Part shown: piece after piece, positions 25,428 to 33,617 of the stretch | How the letters are laid out: every line of letters begins with the position of its first letter | Numbering within the stretch: the first letter of the stretch is position 1 | Program-made: the position numbers and the translations under genes | Notes under the pieces: model-generated | The model's input: only the letters and a program-made list of their open reading frames with translations | Database searches by the model: none | What the model was told of the DNA's origin: nothing | Source of the DNA: an uncultured beta proteobacterium | GTDB taxonomy: Bacteria > Pseudomonadota > Gammaproteobacteria > Burkholderiales > Burkholderiaceae_C | DNA length: 35,744 bases | Direction: 5' to 3' | Assembly (NCBI GenBank): GCA_903886275.1 | Contig: CAISLN010000064.1 | Coordinates: 1-35,744 of the forward strand

Positions 25428-26609
25428 ATGAGACCCCTGCAAGGAATTACTGTTGTCACGCTGGAGCATGCGATTGCTGCCCCGTTTGCCACGCGCCAAC
25501 TGGCTGATCTGGGCGCGCGCATCATCAAGATCGAACGCCCCGGCGTGGGCGACTTTGCGCGCGGCTACGACAACCGCGTACGCGGCATCGCCTCGCACTT
25601 TGTCTGGACCAACCGCAGCAAAGAGAGCCTGACGCTGGATGTGAAGCACCCCGAGGCGCAGCACATCCTCAAGCGCATCATTGAAGAAGAGGCCGACGTG
25701 GTGGTGCAGAACCTGGCACCCGGTGCCGCTGCACGCTTGGGCCTGTCCTACGAGGTGCTGAGCAAGGCCAAGCCCGGCATCATCGTCTGCGACATTTCCG
25801 GCTACGGTGACAACGGCCCCTACCGCGACAAAAAGGCCTACGACTTGCTGATCCAGAGCGAAGCCGGCTTTGTCTCCGTCACCGGCACCGAAGACACGCC
25901 CTCCAAGGCCGGCCCCTCGATTGCGGACATCGCCGCCGGCATGTACGCCTACACCAACATCCTGGCCGCACTGATGCACCGCCAGCAAACCGGCGAAGGC
26001 CAGCACATCGACATCTCCATGCTGGAGGCCCTTACCGAGTGGATGGGCTACCCGTTGTATTACTCGCTGGACGGCGCGCCGCCCCCCAAGCGCACCGGTG
26101 CCAGCCACGCCACCATTTACCCCTACGGCCCGTTCCCGGCGGGCGACGGCAAGACCGTCATGCTGGGCCTGCAGAACGAGCGCGAGTGGAAGGCCTTTTG
26201 CGAACAGGTACTGCAGCAGGCGGCGCTGGCCAGCGATGAACGCTTTGTCAGCAACCCAAAACGCGTGGCCGCGCGCACCGAGCTCTATGCACTGATCGTG
26301 CAGGCCTTCTCCAGCCTGACGGCCGAGCAGGTGGTGCAGCGCCTGGAGGCCGCACAGATTGCCAACGCCCAGGTCAACACCATGCACGAGGTGTGGGCGC
26401 ATCCGCAACTGAAAGCGCGCCAGCGCTGGACCACAGTGGACACCTCGGTGGGCACCGTGCCGGCGCTGCTGCCGCCGGGCTCCTGGAGCAAAGGCCTGCC
26501 GCGCATGGACGCCGTGCCGGCGCTGGGCCAGCACACCGACAGCATTCTGGGCGCACTGGGCTACAGCAGCGCGCAGGTGGCCGACTTGCGCACGCAGGGG
26601 GCCGTGTGA
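25428..26609 (+). CDS. ict: Family III CoA-transferase, probable itaconate CoA-transferase
   Basis: This 393-residue CaiB/BaiF (formyl-CoA transferase) family enzyme moves CoA between carboxylic acids through an aspartyl-CoA anhydride. Asp139 in KAYDLLIQSEAG is the predicted catalytic residue. The N-terminal GITVVTLEHAIAAPFATRQL and LGARIIKIERPGVGDFARGY bind CoA, and GQHIDISMLEALTEWMGYPL is the usual C-terminal-half motif. Between a MaoC-type hydratase and a CitE-like lyase, the likely reaction is itaconate plus succinyl-CoA (or another donor) to itaconyl-CoA, as for Ict of Pseudomonas aeruginosa. The end overlaps the next gene by four bases (GTGA), so translation is coupled. Confidence 0.86.
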   Translation: MRPLQGITVVTLEHAIAAPFATRQLADLGARIIKIERPGVGDFARGYDNRVRGIASHFVWTNRSKESLTLDVKHPEAQHILKRIIEEEADVVVQNLAPGAAARLGLSYEVLSKAKPGIIVCDISGYGDNGPYRDKKAYDLLIQSEAGFVSVTGTEDTPSKAGPSIADIAAGMYAYTNILAALMHRQQTGEGQHIDISMLEALTEWMGYPLYYSLDGAPPPKRTGASHATIYPYGPFPAGDGKTVMLGLQNEREWKAFCEQVLQQAALASDERFVSNPKRVAARTELYALIVQAFSSLTAEQVVQRLEAAQIANAQVNTMHEVWAHPQLKARQRWTTVDTSVGTVPALLPPGSWSKGLPRMDAVPALGQHTDSILGALGYSSAQVADLRTQGAV

Positions 26610-27562
26610 GCGGTCCCACCGACGTCGCACTTACCGACACCGGAGGCTGGGCGGCAGAGCGCTCTGCTCCGTGTCCCCCGCCTGCTTCGCAGGCTCCTCC
26701 TTTACCTGCGCAGAACGCTCTGCCACCCAGCCTCCTCGCCCGCGCCTATTTGTTCGTGCCCGGCAACCGACCTGAGCGCTTCGCCAAGGCCCTGGCCAGT
26801 GGCGCAGACCGGGTGATCCTGGATCTGGAAGACGCCGTGCTGCCGGCCGACAAAGCGCTGGCACGCAGCGCCATTGCGGCCTGGGTTGCCACCCTGGACG
26901 TGGCGACGCGAGCGCGGCTGCTGGTGCGCATCAATGACGCCACGACCCCCTGGTACGTCGAAGACCTGGCCTGGCTGCCGGGCAGCCTGCTCAGCCACGC
27001 CATGTTGTCCAAGTGCGAGCACCCGGCGCAAGTGGCCGCGGTGTGCGAGCGCCTGCCGGCGCAGGGCACGGTGCTGCCGCTACTGGAAACCGCGCGCGGT
27101 GTGCTGGCGGCACAGACCATTGCAGCTGCGCCGCAGGTGGCACGGCTGGCCTTCGGTTCGCTGGACTATCTGCTGGATCTGGACCTGCCCGGCCCCGGCT
27201 TTGCCCTGGACAGCGCAGCCACCACACTGGCAATGGCCTCGCGCGCGGCTGACTTGCCGGCACCGCTGGCCGGTGTCACTGCGGCACTGGACCTGGATCA
27301 ATTGCAGGCCGATCTGGCCCATGCCCGCTCCCTGGGCTATGGCGCCAAGATGTGCATTCACCCAACGCAGGTAGCGCTGGTGCGCGAAGCCTTTCAACCC
27401 GATGCACAGGCGCTGGCCTGGGCCCAACGTGTGGTCTCTGCCTGGCAACAGGCCGACGGCAGCGGTGCCATCCAGGTCGACGCCCGCATGGTCGACAAAC
27501 CGGTGCTGCTGCGCGCCGAACGCATTCTGGCCCAGGCGGGCCAATCCCTTCAATCCCTTTAG
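26606..27562 (+). CDS. ccl: CitE-like lyase, probable (S)-citramalyl-CoA lyase, with odd N-terminal extension
   Basis: This HpcH/HpaI/CitE-family lyase would split (S)-citramalyl-CoA into acetyl-CoA and pyruvate, the last step of itaconate breakdown. Core motifs: RAYLFVPGNRPERF (46-59), ILDLEDAV (71-78), RIN (108-110), Glu161 in ETARG (Mg ligand), FGSLDYLLDLD (183-192, second Mg ligand) and GAKMCIHPTQV (246-256). From GTG 26606 the product has 318 residues, but the family core of about 275 begins near residue 44. The first 43 residues are low-complexity (Ala/Pro-rich) and are encoded by an inverted-repeat element. The GTG overlaps the CoA-transferase stop, with AGGGGG close before it; TTG or GTG codons near 26752 are alternative starts. 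Confidence 0.85.
   Translation: MSGPTDVALTDTGGWAAERSAPCPPPASQAPPLPAQNALPPSLLARAYLFVPGNRPERFAKALASGADRVILDLEDAVLPADKALARSAIAAWVATLDVATRARLLVRINDATTPWYVEDLAWLPGSLLSHAMLSKCEHPAQVAAVCERLPAQGTVLPLLETARGVLAAQTIAAAPQVARLAFGSLDYLLDLDLPGPGFALDSAATTLAMASRAADLPAPLAGVTAALDLDQLQADLAHARSLGYGAKMCIHPTQVALVREAFQPDAQALAWAQRVVSAWQQADGSGAIQVDARMVDKPVLLRAERILAQAGQSLQSL
26642..26735. repeat. Inverted-repeat element inside the lyase N-terminus
   Basis: The 20-base arms 26642-26661 and 26716-26735 are complementary at 19 of 20 positions. A nested perfect hairpin, GCCTGC-TTC-GCAGGC (26680-26694), sits between them. The 94-bp unit looks like a small non-autonomous palindromic element (MITE or REP-like) that has entered the coding start of the lyase gene and is translated in frame. 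Confidence 0.65.
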
Positions 27563-27570
27563 GAAACACC

Positions 27571-28923
27571 ATGGCATCCACCATCATCGACTCCCGCATC
27601 TTTGGCGACATGTTCAGCGACGCACGCATGCGCGACGTCTGGTCGGACGAGAACCGCACCGCCAAGTACCTGGACATTGAACGCGCGCTGGCCAAGGTGC
27701 AGGGCCGCTTAGGCATCATCCCGCAAGAGGCTGCAGATGAGATCGTCAAGAACTGCGAGCCCTCGCAAATCGACTGGGTCAAGCTCAAGGCCAAGACCGA
27801 GCAAATCGGCTACCCCATCATTGCCGTGGTCAACCAGATCAACGCCAACTGCCGCGACGGCCTGGGCGAGTACTGCCACTGGGGTGCCACCACGCAGGAC
27901 ATCACCGACACGGCAGCCGTGCTGCAAATGCGGGAAGGCCTGGCCCTGATCGAGCAGGACCTCAACGACATCGGCGACGCACTGGCGCAACTGTGCGTGA
28001 CCCACCGCGACACGCCCATCATCGGCCGCTCCAATCTGCAGCAGGCAACACCCATCACCTTTGGCTACAAGATGGCCAGCATCCTGGCCGGCATAGACCG
28101 CCACCGCGAACGCCTGCAGCAGCTCAAGCCGCGCGTGCTGATGGGCGAGTTTGGCGGCGCCTCGGGCACGCTGTCGTCGCTGGAGCGCGGCGCCATGGAA
28201 ACCCAGGCCGGCCTGATGCAGGAACTCGGTCTGGCGCAGCCCCTTATCTCCTGGCACACGGTGCGCGACACCATTGCCGAGGTCGGTGCCTTCCTCGGTC
28301 TGGTGGGTGGCTCGCTGGGCAAGATCGCCATGGACGTGAAGCTGCTGATGCAGACCGAAGTGGCCGAGGTGTTCGAGCCCTATGCACCCGGACGCGGCTC
28401 CTCGTCGACCATGCCGCAAAAGCGCAACCCGATTTCCTGCCTGTACATCCACGCCAATATCTCGGTGGTGCGCCAGCACGCCGCGGCCCTGATGGATGCC
28501 ATGGTGGCCGACCACGAACGCTCCACCGGTCCCTGGGAGATTGAATGGGTGTCGTTGCCGGAAATCTTCTGCCTGTTGTCCGGCGCCCTGAAGCAAACCA
28601 AGTTTGTCTTGCAGGGCCTGGAAGTGGACGCCGTGCGCATGCGCGCCAACATGGACCTGACCAACGGGCTGGTCATGTCCGAGGCCGTGATGATGGGCCT
28701 GGGGCGCTACATAGGCCGCGAATACGCGCACGATCTGGTGTATGACCTGTGCCGCCAGGCACTCAAGGAAAACCGCCCGCTGATCGACATCCTGGAAGCG
28801 CACCCCGAGATCAACAAGCACGTCAACCGCAGCCAGCTCGAAGCCCTGTGCAATCCCGTCAACCACCTGGGGCAGGCCGGCGTCATGGTGGACCGCGTGC
28901 TGGCTGCGCGCCAGAAGGCGTAA
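27571..28923 (+). CDS. Fumarase/aspartase-superfamily enzyme, candidate trans-aconitate decarboxylase
   Basis: This 450-residue protein has the adenylosuccinate lyase / 3-carboxymuconate cycloisomerase fold. Visible motifs: YCHWGATTQDITDT (101-114), ATPITFGYKMA (159-169), GGASGTL (195-201) and the superfamily signature loop GSSSTMPQKRNP (276-287). It is unlikely to be purB (adenylosuccinate lyase), because it sits in a carboxylate operon. It is also unlikely to be the protocatechuate-pathway cycloisomerase pcaB, because no pca gene is near. The fungal trans-aconitate decarboxylase Tad1 belongs to this group, and here the enzyme lies between itaconate genes and tricarballylate/aconitate genes. 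I therefore propose trans-aconitate to itaconate plus CO2; this is inference. AGGAAA precedes the ATG. Confidence 0.7.
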   Translation: MASTIIDSRIFGDMFSDARMRDVWSDENRTAKYLDIERALAKVQGRLGIIPQEAADEIVKNCEPSQIDWVKLKAKTEQIGYPIIAVVNQINANCRDGLGEYCHWGATTQDITDTAAVLQMREGLALIEQDLNDIGDALAQLCVTHRDTPIIGRSNLQQATPITFGYKMASILAGIDRHRERLQQLKPRVLMGEFGGASGTLSSLERGAMETQAGLMQELGLAQPLISWHTVRDTIAEVGAFLGLVGGSLGKIAMDVKLLMQTEVAEVFEPYAPGRGSSSTMPQKRNPISCLYIHANISVVRQHAAALMDAMVADHERSTGPWEIEWVSLPEIFCLLSGALKQTKFVLQGLEVDAVRMRANMDLTNGLVMSEAVMMGLGRYIGREYAHDLVYDLCRQALKENRPLIDILEAHPEINKHVNRSQLEALCNPVNHLGQAGVMVDRVLAARQKA

Positions 28924-28930
28924 GCGCAGC

Positions 28931-30391
28931 ATGCACACGCACACACCTGCAGCCCAACAGTTTGATGTCCTGGTGATAGGCGGCGGCAACGCCGCCCTGT
29001 GCGCCGCCCTGATGGCGCGTGAGGCTGGTGCCAGCGTGCTGCTGCTGGAAGCCGCACCACGCGAATGGCGCGGCGGCAATTCCGCCCACACGCGCAACCT
29101 GCGCTGCATGCACGATGCGCCGCAGGATGTGCTGGTGGATGCCTACTCCGAGGAAGAGTTCTGGCAGGACCTGCTCAAGGTCACCGGCGGCCTGACCAAC
29201 GAGGCGCTGGCCCGCCGCGTGATCCGCGACTCCAGCACCTGCCGCCCCTGGATGCGCTCGCATGGCGTGCACTTCCAGCCTTCGCTTTCCGGCGCCCTGC
29301 ACACGGCGCGCACCAATGCCTTTTTCATGGGCGGCGGCAAGGCCCTGGTGAACGCCTTTTTCCGCAGCGCCGAGCGCCTGGGCGTGGAGGTGCGTTACAA
29401 CGCGCCCGTAACCACCCTGGAGATACAGGACGGCCACTTTGTTGCCGCGCATGTGGAAACCACCTTGCCCGACGGCAGCCAGCAGACCGAGCGCATTGCC
29501 GCACGCAGCTGTGTGCTGGCGGCCGGCGGCTTTGAGTCCAACCGCGATTGGCTGCGCGAAGCCTGGGGTGTGAATGAAGCCGGCGAGACCCCTTCGGACA
29601 ACTTCCTGATCCGCGGCACCCAGTTCAACCAGGGCGTGCTGCTGCGCCACCTGCTCGACGACCACGGTGCCGACCGCATCGGCGACCCGACCCAGGCCCA
29701 TATGGTGGCCATTGATGCGCGTGCGCCGCTGTATGACGGCGGCATCTGCACGCGGATTGACTGTGTGTCGCTGGGCGTGGTGGTGAACCGCGAGGCAAGG
29801 CGCTTTTATGACGAGGGCGAAGACTTCTGGCCCAAGCGCTATGCCATCTGGGGCCGCCTGGTGGCGCAACAACCGGGGCAGATTGCCTATTCCATCATTG
29901 ACGCCAAAGCCATTGGCCGCTTCATGCCGCCGGTGTTTCCGGGTGTCAAAGCCGACACCCTGGAATCCCTGGCGCAGCAACTGGGCCTGGACCCCACCAC
30001 CTTTATGCAAACCCTCAATCACTACAACAGCGCCTGCCAGAACGGCACGTTTGACCACACGGCGCTGGACGATTGCCACACCCGCGATCTGGCACCGGCC
30101 AAAACGCACTGGGCGCGGCCCATCGATACCGCCCCCTTCTATGCCTATGCGCTGCGCCCCGGCGTGACGTTTACCTACCTGGGCCTCAAGACCGATGAGA
30201 CCGCCGCAGTGCGCTTTGGCGATGTGCCCAGCGACAACCTGTTTGTGGCCGGGGAAATGATGGCCGGCAATGTGCTGGGCAAGGGCTATACCGCCGGTGT
30301 CGGCATGTCGATTGGCACCGCCTTCGGCCGCATTGCCGGAACGCAGGCCGCAATGGCCGTGCAGAAGGGGGCGCGCCATGCAAACGCTTAA
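28931..30391 (+). CDS. tcuA: FAD-dependent tricarballylate dehydrogenase TcuA
   Basis: This 486-residue flavoprotein is of the fumarate reductase/succinate dehydrogenase type. The dinucleotide-binding loop [19 protein letters not shown] lies at about 15-33. [14 protein letters not shown] (44-57) and the C-terminal [19 protein letters not shown] motif, where GGIA-type sequence is usual in the flavoprotein family, match TcuA, which oxidises tricarballylate to cis-aconitate. Electrons leave through the membrane partner TcuB. Length is close to the Salmonella protein. It begins seven bases after the candidate decarboxylase gene, and its end overlaps tcuB by 14 bases, the gene order of Salmonella tcuAB. 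Confidence 0.88.
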   Translation: MHTHTPAAQQFDVLVIGGGNAALCAALMAREAGASVLLLEAAPREWRGGNSAHTRNLRCMHDAPQDVLVDAYSEEEFWQDLLKVTGGLTNEALARRVIRDSSTCRPWMRSHGVHFQPSLSGALHTARTNAFFMGGGKALVNAFFRSAERLGVEVRYNAPVTTLEIQDGHFVAAHVETTLPDGSQQTERIAARSCVLAAGGFESNRDWLREAWGVNEAGETPSDNFLIRGTQFNQGVLLRHLLDDHGADRIGDPTQAHMVAIDARAPLYDGGICTRIDCVSLGVVVNREARRFYDEGEDFWPKRYAIWGRLVAQQPGQIAYSIIDAKAIGRFMPPVFPGVKADTLESLAQQLGLDPTTFMQTLNHYNSACQNGTFDHTALDDCHTRDLAPAKTHWARPIDTAPFYAYALRPGVTFTYLGLKTDETAAVRFGDVPSDNLFVAGEMMAGNVLGKGYTAGVGMSIGTAFGRIAGTQAAMAVQKGARHANA

Positions 30392-31550
30392 TGCCCTGAT
30401 CCTGGATGCACGCCAACTGGCTTCTGGCACGGGCCATGCCACCGATGCCGTCACCGAAGCCGCGCGCCAGATGCAGATCTGCAATGCCTGCCGCTATTGC
30501 GAAGGCTTTTGCGCCGTGTTTCCGGCCATGACCCAGCGCCTGGAGTTCAACGCCGCCGACCTGCATTACATGGCCAACCTGTGCCACAACTGCGGCGCCT
30601 GTCTGCATGCCTGCCAGTACGCGCCGCCGCATGCGTTTGCCGTCAATGTGCCGCAGGCCATGGCCAAGGTGCGGGGCGAGACCTATGTGGCCTACGCCTG
30701 GCCGGCACCACTGGGCCGGCTCTACCAGCGCAACGGTCTGGTGGTGGCCCTGGCACTGGCCAGCGGCCTGGCGCTGTTCCTGCTGCTGGCGCTGGCCGCC
30801 AACGGCACGCTCTGGGGTGGCCCGGCCGGTGGCAGCTTTTACAAGGTGTTTCCGCACGACGTGCTGGTGCTGATGTTTGCGCCGATTTTCCTTTGGTCCG
30901 TGTTGGCATTGGGGGTGGGTGTGACGCGCTTTTTGCGCGACATCTCACCGGTCACCTCCGGGCAAGTGGCCGTGGGTGCCGACGCCGTGCAGGCTGCCAG
31001 CGATGTGCTCACGCTCAAGTACCTGGAAGGCGGCCATGGCGAAGGCTGCAACAACGAGGACGACGCCTTCAGCCTGTCGCGCCGGCGCGCGCACCACCTG
31101 ACGTTCTACGGCTTCATGCTGTGCTTTGCCGCCACCAGCGTGGCCACGGTCTACCACTACGCCTTTGGCTGGGACGCTCCTTACGATCTGCCCAGCCTGC
31201 CCAAGCTGCTGGGGGTCGTGGGCGGCATCAGCCTGCTGCTGGGAAGTGCGGGCCTGCTGCGCCTCAAGCTGGCGCGCCATCCCCTGCATGGCGACGCGGC
31301 CCAAAAGCCCATGGACTATGGCTTCATCGCGCTGCTGCTGTGGGCCGCAGCCAGTGGCCTGCTGCTCTGGCTGGCGCGGGGCACACCGGCCATGGCCGTG
31401 CTGCTGGCCCTGCACCTGGGTGGCGTGATGGCCTTGTTCGCCACCCTGGCCTATGGCAAGTTTGCCCACGGCATCTACCGCACGGCCGCCTTGTTGCGCT
31501 ATGCGGTGGAAAAGCGCCTGCCAGCCAAGCTGTCTCTCGGTTCTGAATAA
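30378..31550 (+). CDS. tcuB: TcuB: Fe-S membrane protein re-oxidising TcuA
   Basis: This 390-residue protein (TcuB/CitB type) takes electrons from reduced TcuA into the respiratory chain. Two cysteine clusters for Fe-S centres are clear: Cys35, 38, 41 and 45 ([11 protein letters not shown]) and Cys69, 72, 75 and 79 ([11 protein letters not shown]). From residue 115 on there are about six hydrophobic segments with His residues ([22 protein letters not shown]) that may bind haem. ATG 30378 lies inside the tcuA coding end (14-base overlap) and restores the standard length. The third Salmonella gene, transporter tcuC, is missing; the TRAP system takes its place. Confidence 0.9.
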   Translation: MQTLNALILDARQLASGTGHATDAVTEAARQMQICNACRYCEGFCAVFPAMTQRLEFNAADLHYMANLCHNCGACLHACQYAPPHAFAVNVPQAMAKVRGETYVAYAWPAPLGRLYQRNGLVVALALASGLALFLLLALAANGTLWGGPAGGSFYKVFPHDVLVLMFAPIFLWSVLALGVGVTRFLRDISPVTSGQVAVGADAVQAASDVLTLKYLEGGHGEGCNNEDDAFSLSRRRAHHLTFYGFMLCFAATSVATVYHYAFGWDAPYDLPSLPKLLGVVGGISLLLGSAGLLRLKLARHPLHGDAAQKPMDYGFIALLLWAAASGLLLWLARGTPAMAVLLALHLGGVMALFATLAYGKFAHGIYRTAALLRYAVEKRLPAKLSLGSE

Positions 31551-31559
31551 GGTACGGCC

Positions 31560-33608
31560 ATGACCCTGTCCATTCCCTGCGTGCTGATGCGCGCGGGCAC
31601 CTCGCGCGGCCCCTTCTTTCTGCGCGACTGGTTGCCCGAAGGCGACGAGGCACGCAACCAGGCGCTGATTGGTGCCATAGGCGCCTCGGACCCGCTGCAA
31701 CTCGATGGCCTGGGGGGCGGCAGCACGCTCAACAGCAAGGTTGCCATCGTCTCGCGCTCGACCCAGCCGGACTGCGACCTGGACTACCTGTTTGCGCAGG
31801 TGGGTGTGGGCCACCAGTCGGTGGACACGCGGCCCAACTGCGGCAACATGCTTTCCGGCGTGGCGCCGTTTGCCATCGACCAGGGCCTGATTGCGGCGCA
31901 GGACGGCACCACTACCGTGCGCATCTTCAACGTCAACACGAACTCGCGCATTGAGGTCACGGTCTGCACGCCGGGCGGCAAGGTCACCTACGAGGGCGAT
32001 GCCCGCATCGACGGCGTGGCCGGTACCGCAGCACCGGTGCTGCTGAATTTTCTGGATGCCTGGGGTTCGGTGACCGGCCACTTGTTTCCCACCGGCGCGC
32101 GCATAGACCGGATTGATGGCTTGGAGGTGACATGCATTGACGCCGCCATGCCCTTGATGATCTTGCGTGCAGCAGACCTGGGCTTGAGCGGGCGCGAACG
32201 TCCGGCCGAGCTGGACGCCAACAAGCCCCTGCTGGCGCGCATCGAAGCAATGCGCCTGCAGGCGGGGCTGCGCATGGGCCTAGGCGATGTTTCCAACAGC
32301 GTGGTGCCCAAGCCGGTGCTGGTGAGTGCGGGGGATGCAGCGCACAGCATCACCTCGCGCTACTTCACGCCACACAAGTGCCATGCCTCGCATGCCGTCA
32401 CCGGCGCCATCGGTGTCTCCACCGCCTTTGCACTGCCAGGGACTGTGGCCAGTGGTGGCGCGCTGCCGCCCGGACAACACGCCCTGGTGGTACTGCATCC
32501 GGCAGGACAAATTGATGTAGCCGTGACCCTGGCAGGCGAGGGCGAGCAGGCCACGGTGGAAAGTGCCGCCCTGGTGCGCACCGTGCGCAAGATCATGCAA
32601 GGCGTGCTGCATCTGCCGGGCTATGTGTTTCCGCCGGCAGCCGTTGCCGCTACGGCAGCAAGAAGCGGCCCGGGTCAGGCTCACCGCCATTTCCCGCAAC
32701 GCGAGGTGCACATCATTGTTCCCACCAGCGCAGGCGGCGGCAACGACACCATGGCCCGCACGCTCACCCGCAAACTGGGGCCCTTGCTGGGCCAGCCGGT
32801 GCTGGTCGACAACCGGGCCGGTGCCAATGGCACTATCGCCTGCGAATACGTGGCTGCGGCCGAGGCCGATGGGCACACACTGCTGTTCGGCTACATCGCC
32901 ACCCACGGCATCAACCCGGCCTTGCAGAAGCTGCGCTACGACCCCATGGCCGACTTCGCCCCGGTCGGGCTGATCGGCTATTCGCCCACCTTGCTGGTGG
33001 TGCCTGCTGAACTGCCGGTGCAGTCGGTGGCCGAGCTGGTGCGCTGGATGCGCGACAGCGCTTCGCCACTGAACTATGCCTCCACCGGCAGTGGCACCGT
33101 GCCGCATTTCGCCGCAGAACTGTTCAAGCTGCAAACCGGCACCCAGCTGACGCGGGTGGATTATGCGGGCGCCGCCCCGGCGATTGCGGATGTGGCCGGC
33201 AGCCTGGTGCAGGTGATGTTCCCCAGCCTATTTACTGCCTTGCCCTATTTGCGCAGCGGGCGCCTCAAGGCCCTGGCCGTTGCCGGGCCTGAGCGTCTGC
33301 CGGCCTTGCCCGATGTACCCACCCTGCAGGAGGCCGGCGTCAGCGGGGTGGAGTTGACCCAGTGGTACGCGCTGTTTGCGCCCGCCAAGACACCAGCCGC
33401 CGTTCTGCGCCAACTCAACACCACGCTCAACAGCGTGCTGCGCGAGCCCGAGGTGGTGGCCCGCATGGAGGCCGATGGGGCAAGGGTGCAAACTTCGTCC
33501 CCCGGTGAACTGCACGATCTGCTGATGGCTGAAAGCGAGCGCTGGCAGAGTGTGGTGCTGCAGGCCGGGCTGCGGCCGGATGCGCTGCCGGAAGGTTCTG
33601 TGGAATAG
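31560..33608 (+). CDS. Fusion of a PrpF-family aconitate isomerase and a Bug-type solute-binding domain
   Basis: This 682-residue chimera has two parts. Residues 1-358 are a PrpF-family double-psi-barrel isomerase: RAGTSRGPFF (11-20), GGGSTLNSKVAIVS (52-65, Lys60), NCGNM (93-97) and KCHASHAVTGA (273-283). PrpF and fungal Adi1 isomerise aconitates by proton shift. Residues 378-682 are a Bug/TctC-family tricarboxylate-binding domain: FPQREVHIIVPTSAGGGNDT, then DNRAGANGTIACEYVA and STGSGTVPHFAAELF. These normally start with a signal peptide and work in the periplasm. Here the signal is replaced by a linker (359-377: PPAAVAATAARSGPGQAHR), so the Bug domain would stay in the cytoplasm. No tctA or tctB gene is near. 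The arrangement may be a true fusion, a deletion product or an assembly error. Confidence 0.85.
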   Translation: MTLSIPCVLMRAGTSRGPFFLRDWLPEGDEARNQALIGAIGASDPLQLDGLGGGSTLNSKVAIVSRSTQPDCDLDYLFAQVGVGHQSVDTRPNCGNMLSGVAPFAIDQGLIAAQDGTTTVRIFNVNTNSRIEVTVCTPGGKVTYEGDARIDGVAGTAAPVLLNFLDAWGSVTGHLFPTGARIDRIDGLEVTCIDAAMPLMILRAADLGLSGRERPAELDANKPLLARIEAMRLQAGLRMGLGDVSNSVVPKPVLVSAGDAAHSITSRYFTPHKCHASHAVTGAIGVSTAFALPGTVASGGALPPGQHALVVLHPAGQIDVAVTLAGEGEQATVESAALVRTVRKIMQGVLHLPGYVFPPAAVAATAARSGPGQAHRHFPQREVHIIVPTSAGGGNDTMARTLTRKLGPLLGQPVLVDNRAGANGTIACEYVAAAEADGHTLLFGYIATHGINPALQKLRYDPMADFAPVGLIGYSPTLLVVPAELPVQSVAELVRWMRDSASPLNYASTGSGTVPHFAAELFKLQTGTQLTRVDYAGAAPAIADVAGSLVQVMFPSLFTALPYLRSGRLKALAVAGPERLPALPDVPTLQEAGVSGVELTQWYALFAPAKTPAAVLRQLNTTLNSVLREPEVVARMEADGARVQTSSPGELHDLLMAESERWQSVVLQAGLRPDALPEGSVE

Positions 33609-33617
33609 GGGGAGCCG

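Noticed and set aside
27571..28923. Housekeeping adenylosuccinate lyase purB
   Set aside because: The superfamily fold matches, but the operon context is carboxylate catabolism and the signature and preceding motif resemble the carboxymuconate cycloisomerase group more closely.
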